From: Nitrospirae bacterium RIFCSPLOW2_12_42_9 | GTDB lineage: Bacteria; Nitrospirota; 9FT-COMBO-42-15; HDB-SIOI813 | DNA: 24,596 bases | NCBI GenBank assembly: GCA_001805205.1 | Contig: MHER01000056.1 | Span: forward strand, 1-24,596 | Reading direction: 5' to 3' | Shown: piece by piece, positions 24,058-24,596 of the stretch | Layout of the letters: each line of letters begins with the position of its first letter | Position numbering within the stretch: the stretch's first letter is position 1 | Notes under the pieces: generated by a model | Databases searched by the model: none | Seen by the model: only the letters and a program-made list of their open reading frames with translations | Told to the model about the DNA's origin: nothing | Made by a program: the position numbers and the translations under genes

Positions 24058-24596
24058 TCAAACTTGTAAATTATTCTTCCTTAATGAATAATAGGGTCTC
24101 ACCCTTTCATCCCTCTCTGAACGCCATCTTGAATGAGTATGGTTCTTCCTGCATACCATATAATAGTCACAAAATTTACAATATTCACCAGGATAAATAA
24201 AAAACAGCCCCTCTTTTATACCTTTCAATAAAAGTGATATTGAACTCTTTATCTGCTCACCTAAACCGGTCTGCCAGCAATCACCTGGAAATTCTGACAC
24301 CCTTTCCTCTTTATCTTCAGAAGTCCAGGCCGGTGCAATAAAATAGAAACTGACCTTCTCCGGCAGAGGGTTTTCAACTCCGGTCACATATTTAACATGG
24401 GGTCTAATCATGAGTATATACAAAGGGGGTTGAAGTTTCTTTCCCCTGACTGCTGAAAGTGAAAGATTGCTGTCTTCATTACTCATACCAGTACCTGATT
24501 TGTACTTGTAGTCTATTATCCTGAAGATGCCTGTTCCAGGTTTTATATCAATCCTGTCCACAATGCCATGCAGGCGTATCTCATTTAAATCCCCCG
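24058..24596 (-). CDS. addB: AddB-like subunit, C-terminal nuclease and Fe-S end only (partial)
   Basis: About 179 codons are visible; the frame is open to the right edge, so the 5' part lies outside the window. The segment begins within a PD-(D/E)XK nuclease domain: LHGIVDRIDI followed by FRIIDYKYKSG, the nuclease active-site pattern. Near the end, CKFCDYYMVC is a CX2CX5C cluster, the C-terminal part of the Fe-S staple known in AddB and related nucleases; the fourth cysteine would be upstream. Its TGA stop is 1 nt before the addA start. Without the N-terminal inactivated helicase domain in view, a stand-alone PD-(D/E)XK nuclease cannot be excluded. Confidence 0.75.
   Translation of the reverse strand, partial: GDLNEIRLHGIVDRIDIKPGTGIFRIIDYKYKSGTGMSNEDSNLSLSAVRGKKLQPPLYILMIRPHVKYVTGVENPLPEKVSFYFIAPAWTSEDKEERVSEFPGDCWQTGLGEQIKSSISLLLKGIKEGLFFIYPGEYCKFCDYYMVCRKNHTHSRWRSERDERVRPYYSLRKNNLQV

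Noticed and set aside
1..24596. CRISPR arrays or retron-like repeats
   Set aside because: No regularly spaced repeats with unique spacers were seen; the only long direct repeat is the 58-bp tRNA-Leu pair.

Overview
The window looks like bacterial chromosome from an AT-leaning Gram-negative lineage of the deltaproteobacterial/Nitrospirota type. This is inferred from an outer-membrane Wzi-type beta-barrel, an SLBB polysaccharide exporter, a lipoprotein, and the gene order rimP-nusA-infB-ylxP-rbfA-nrnA-truB-rpsO-pnp-M16 peptidase, which is familiar from those groups. No rRNA or other decisive taxonomic marker is present, so the assignment is tentative. Nearly all protein genes lie on the minus strand.

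Layout. Positions 1-1385 (minus) hold a multi-PAS sensor histidine kinase cut by the window edge, preceded by tRNA-Met(CAU). A small unknown plus-strand gene (1698-1991) converges on lipoyl synthase lipA. A tRNA-Gln(CUG) with its own promoter follows. Next is a two-gene surface-polysaccharide operon (SLBB export protein, then Wzi-like outer-membrane protein), with a REPIN-like double palindrome upstream. From about 17.6 kb down to 7.1 kb runs the conserved transcription/translation/RNA-decay cluster, from rimP to an M16 zinc peptidase. It contains several ATGA stop/start overlaps and ends at an intrinsic terminator at 7099-7131. The rimP leader carries a strong intrinsic terminator between a candidate promoter and the first gene, which suggests attenuation.

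The most interesting part is 17.7-20.3 kb. The tRNA-Leu(CAA) gene is intact at 17688-17774, and its last 58 bp (17719-17776) recur exactly at 20203-20260. This is the signature of site-specific integration into a tRNA gene. The roughly 2.4 kb between the copies holds an XRE regulator plus an ImmA/IrrE-like protein whose zinc motif reads EEFSH instead of HExxH, a perfect 19-bp operator palindrome over their promoter, a small unknown beta-rich protein, and an intact HigA-type antitoxin preceded by a fragment of its HigB/RelE-like toxin. No integrase is present, so this is either an integrative-element remnant or a minimal element mobilised in trans.

Right of the element are a small Pro/Glu-rich lipoprotein with a clear promoter and terminator, and then an AddA-type helicase-nuclease preceded by the C-terminal nuclease/Fe-S end of an AddB-type partner that runs off the window.
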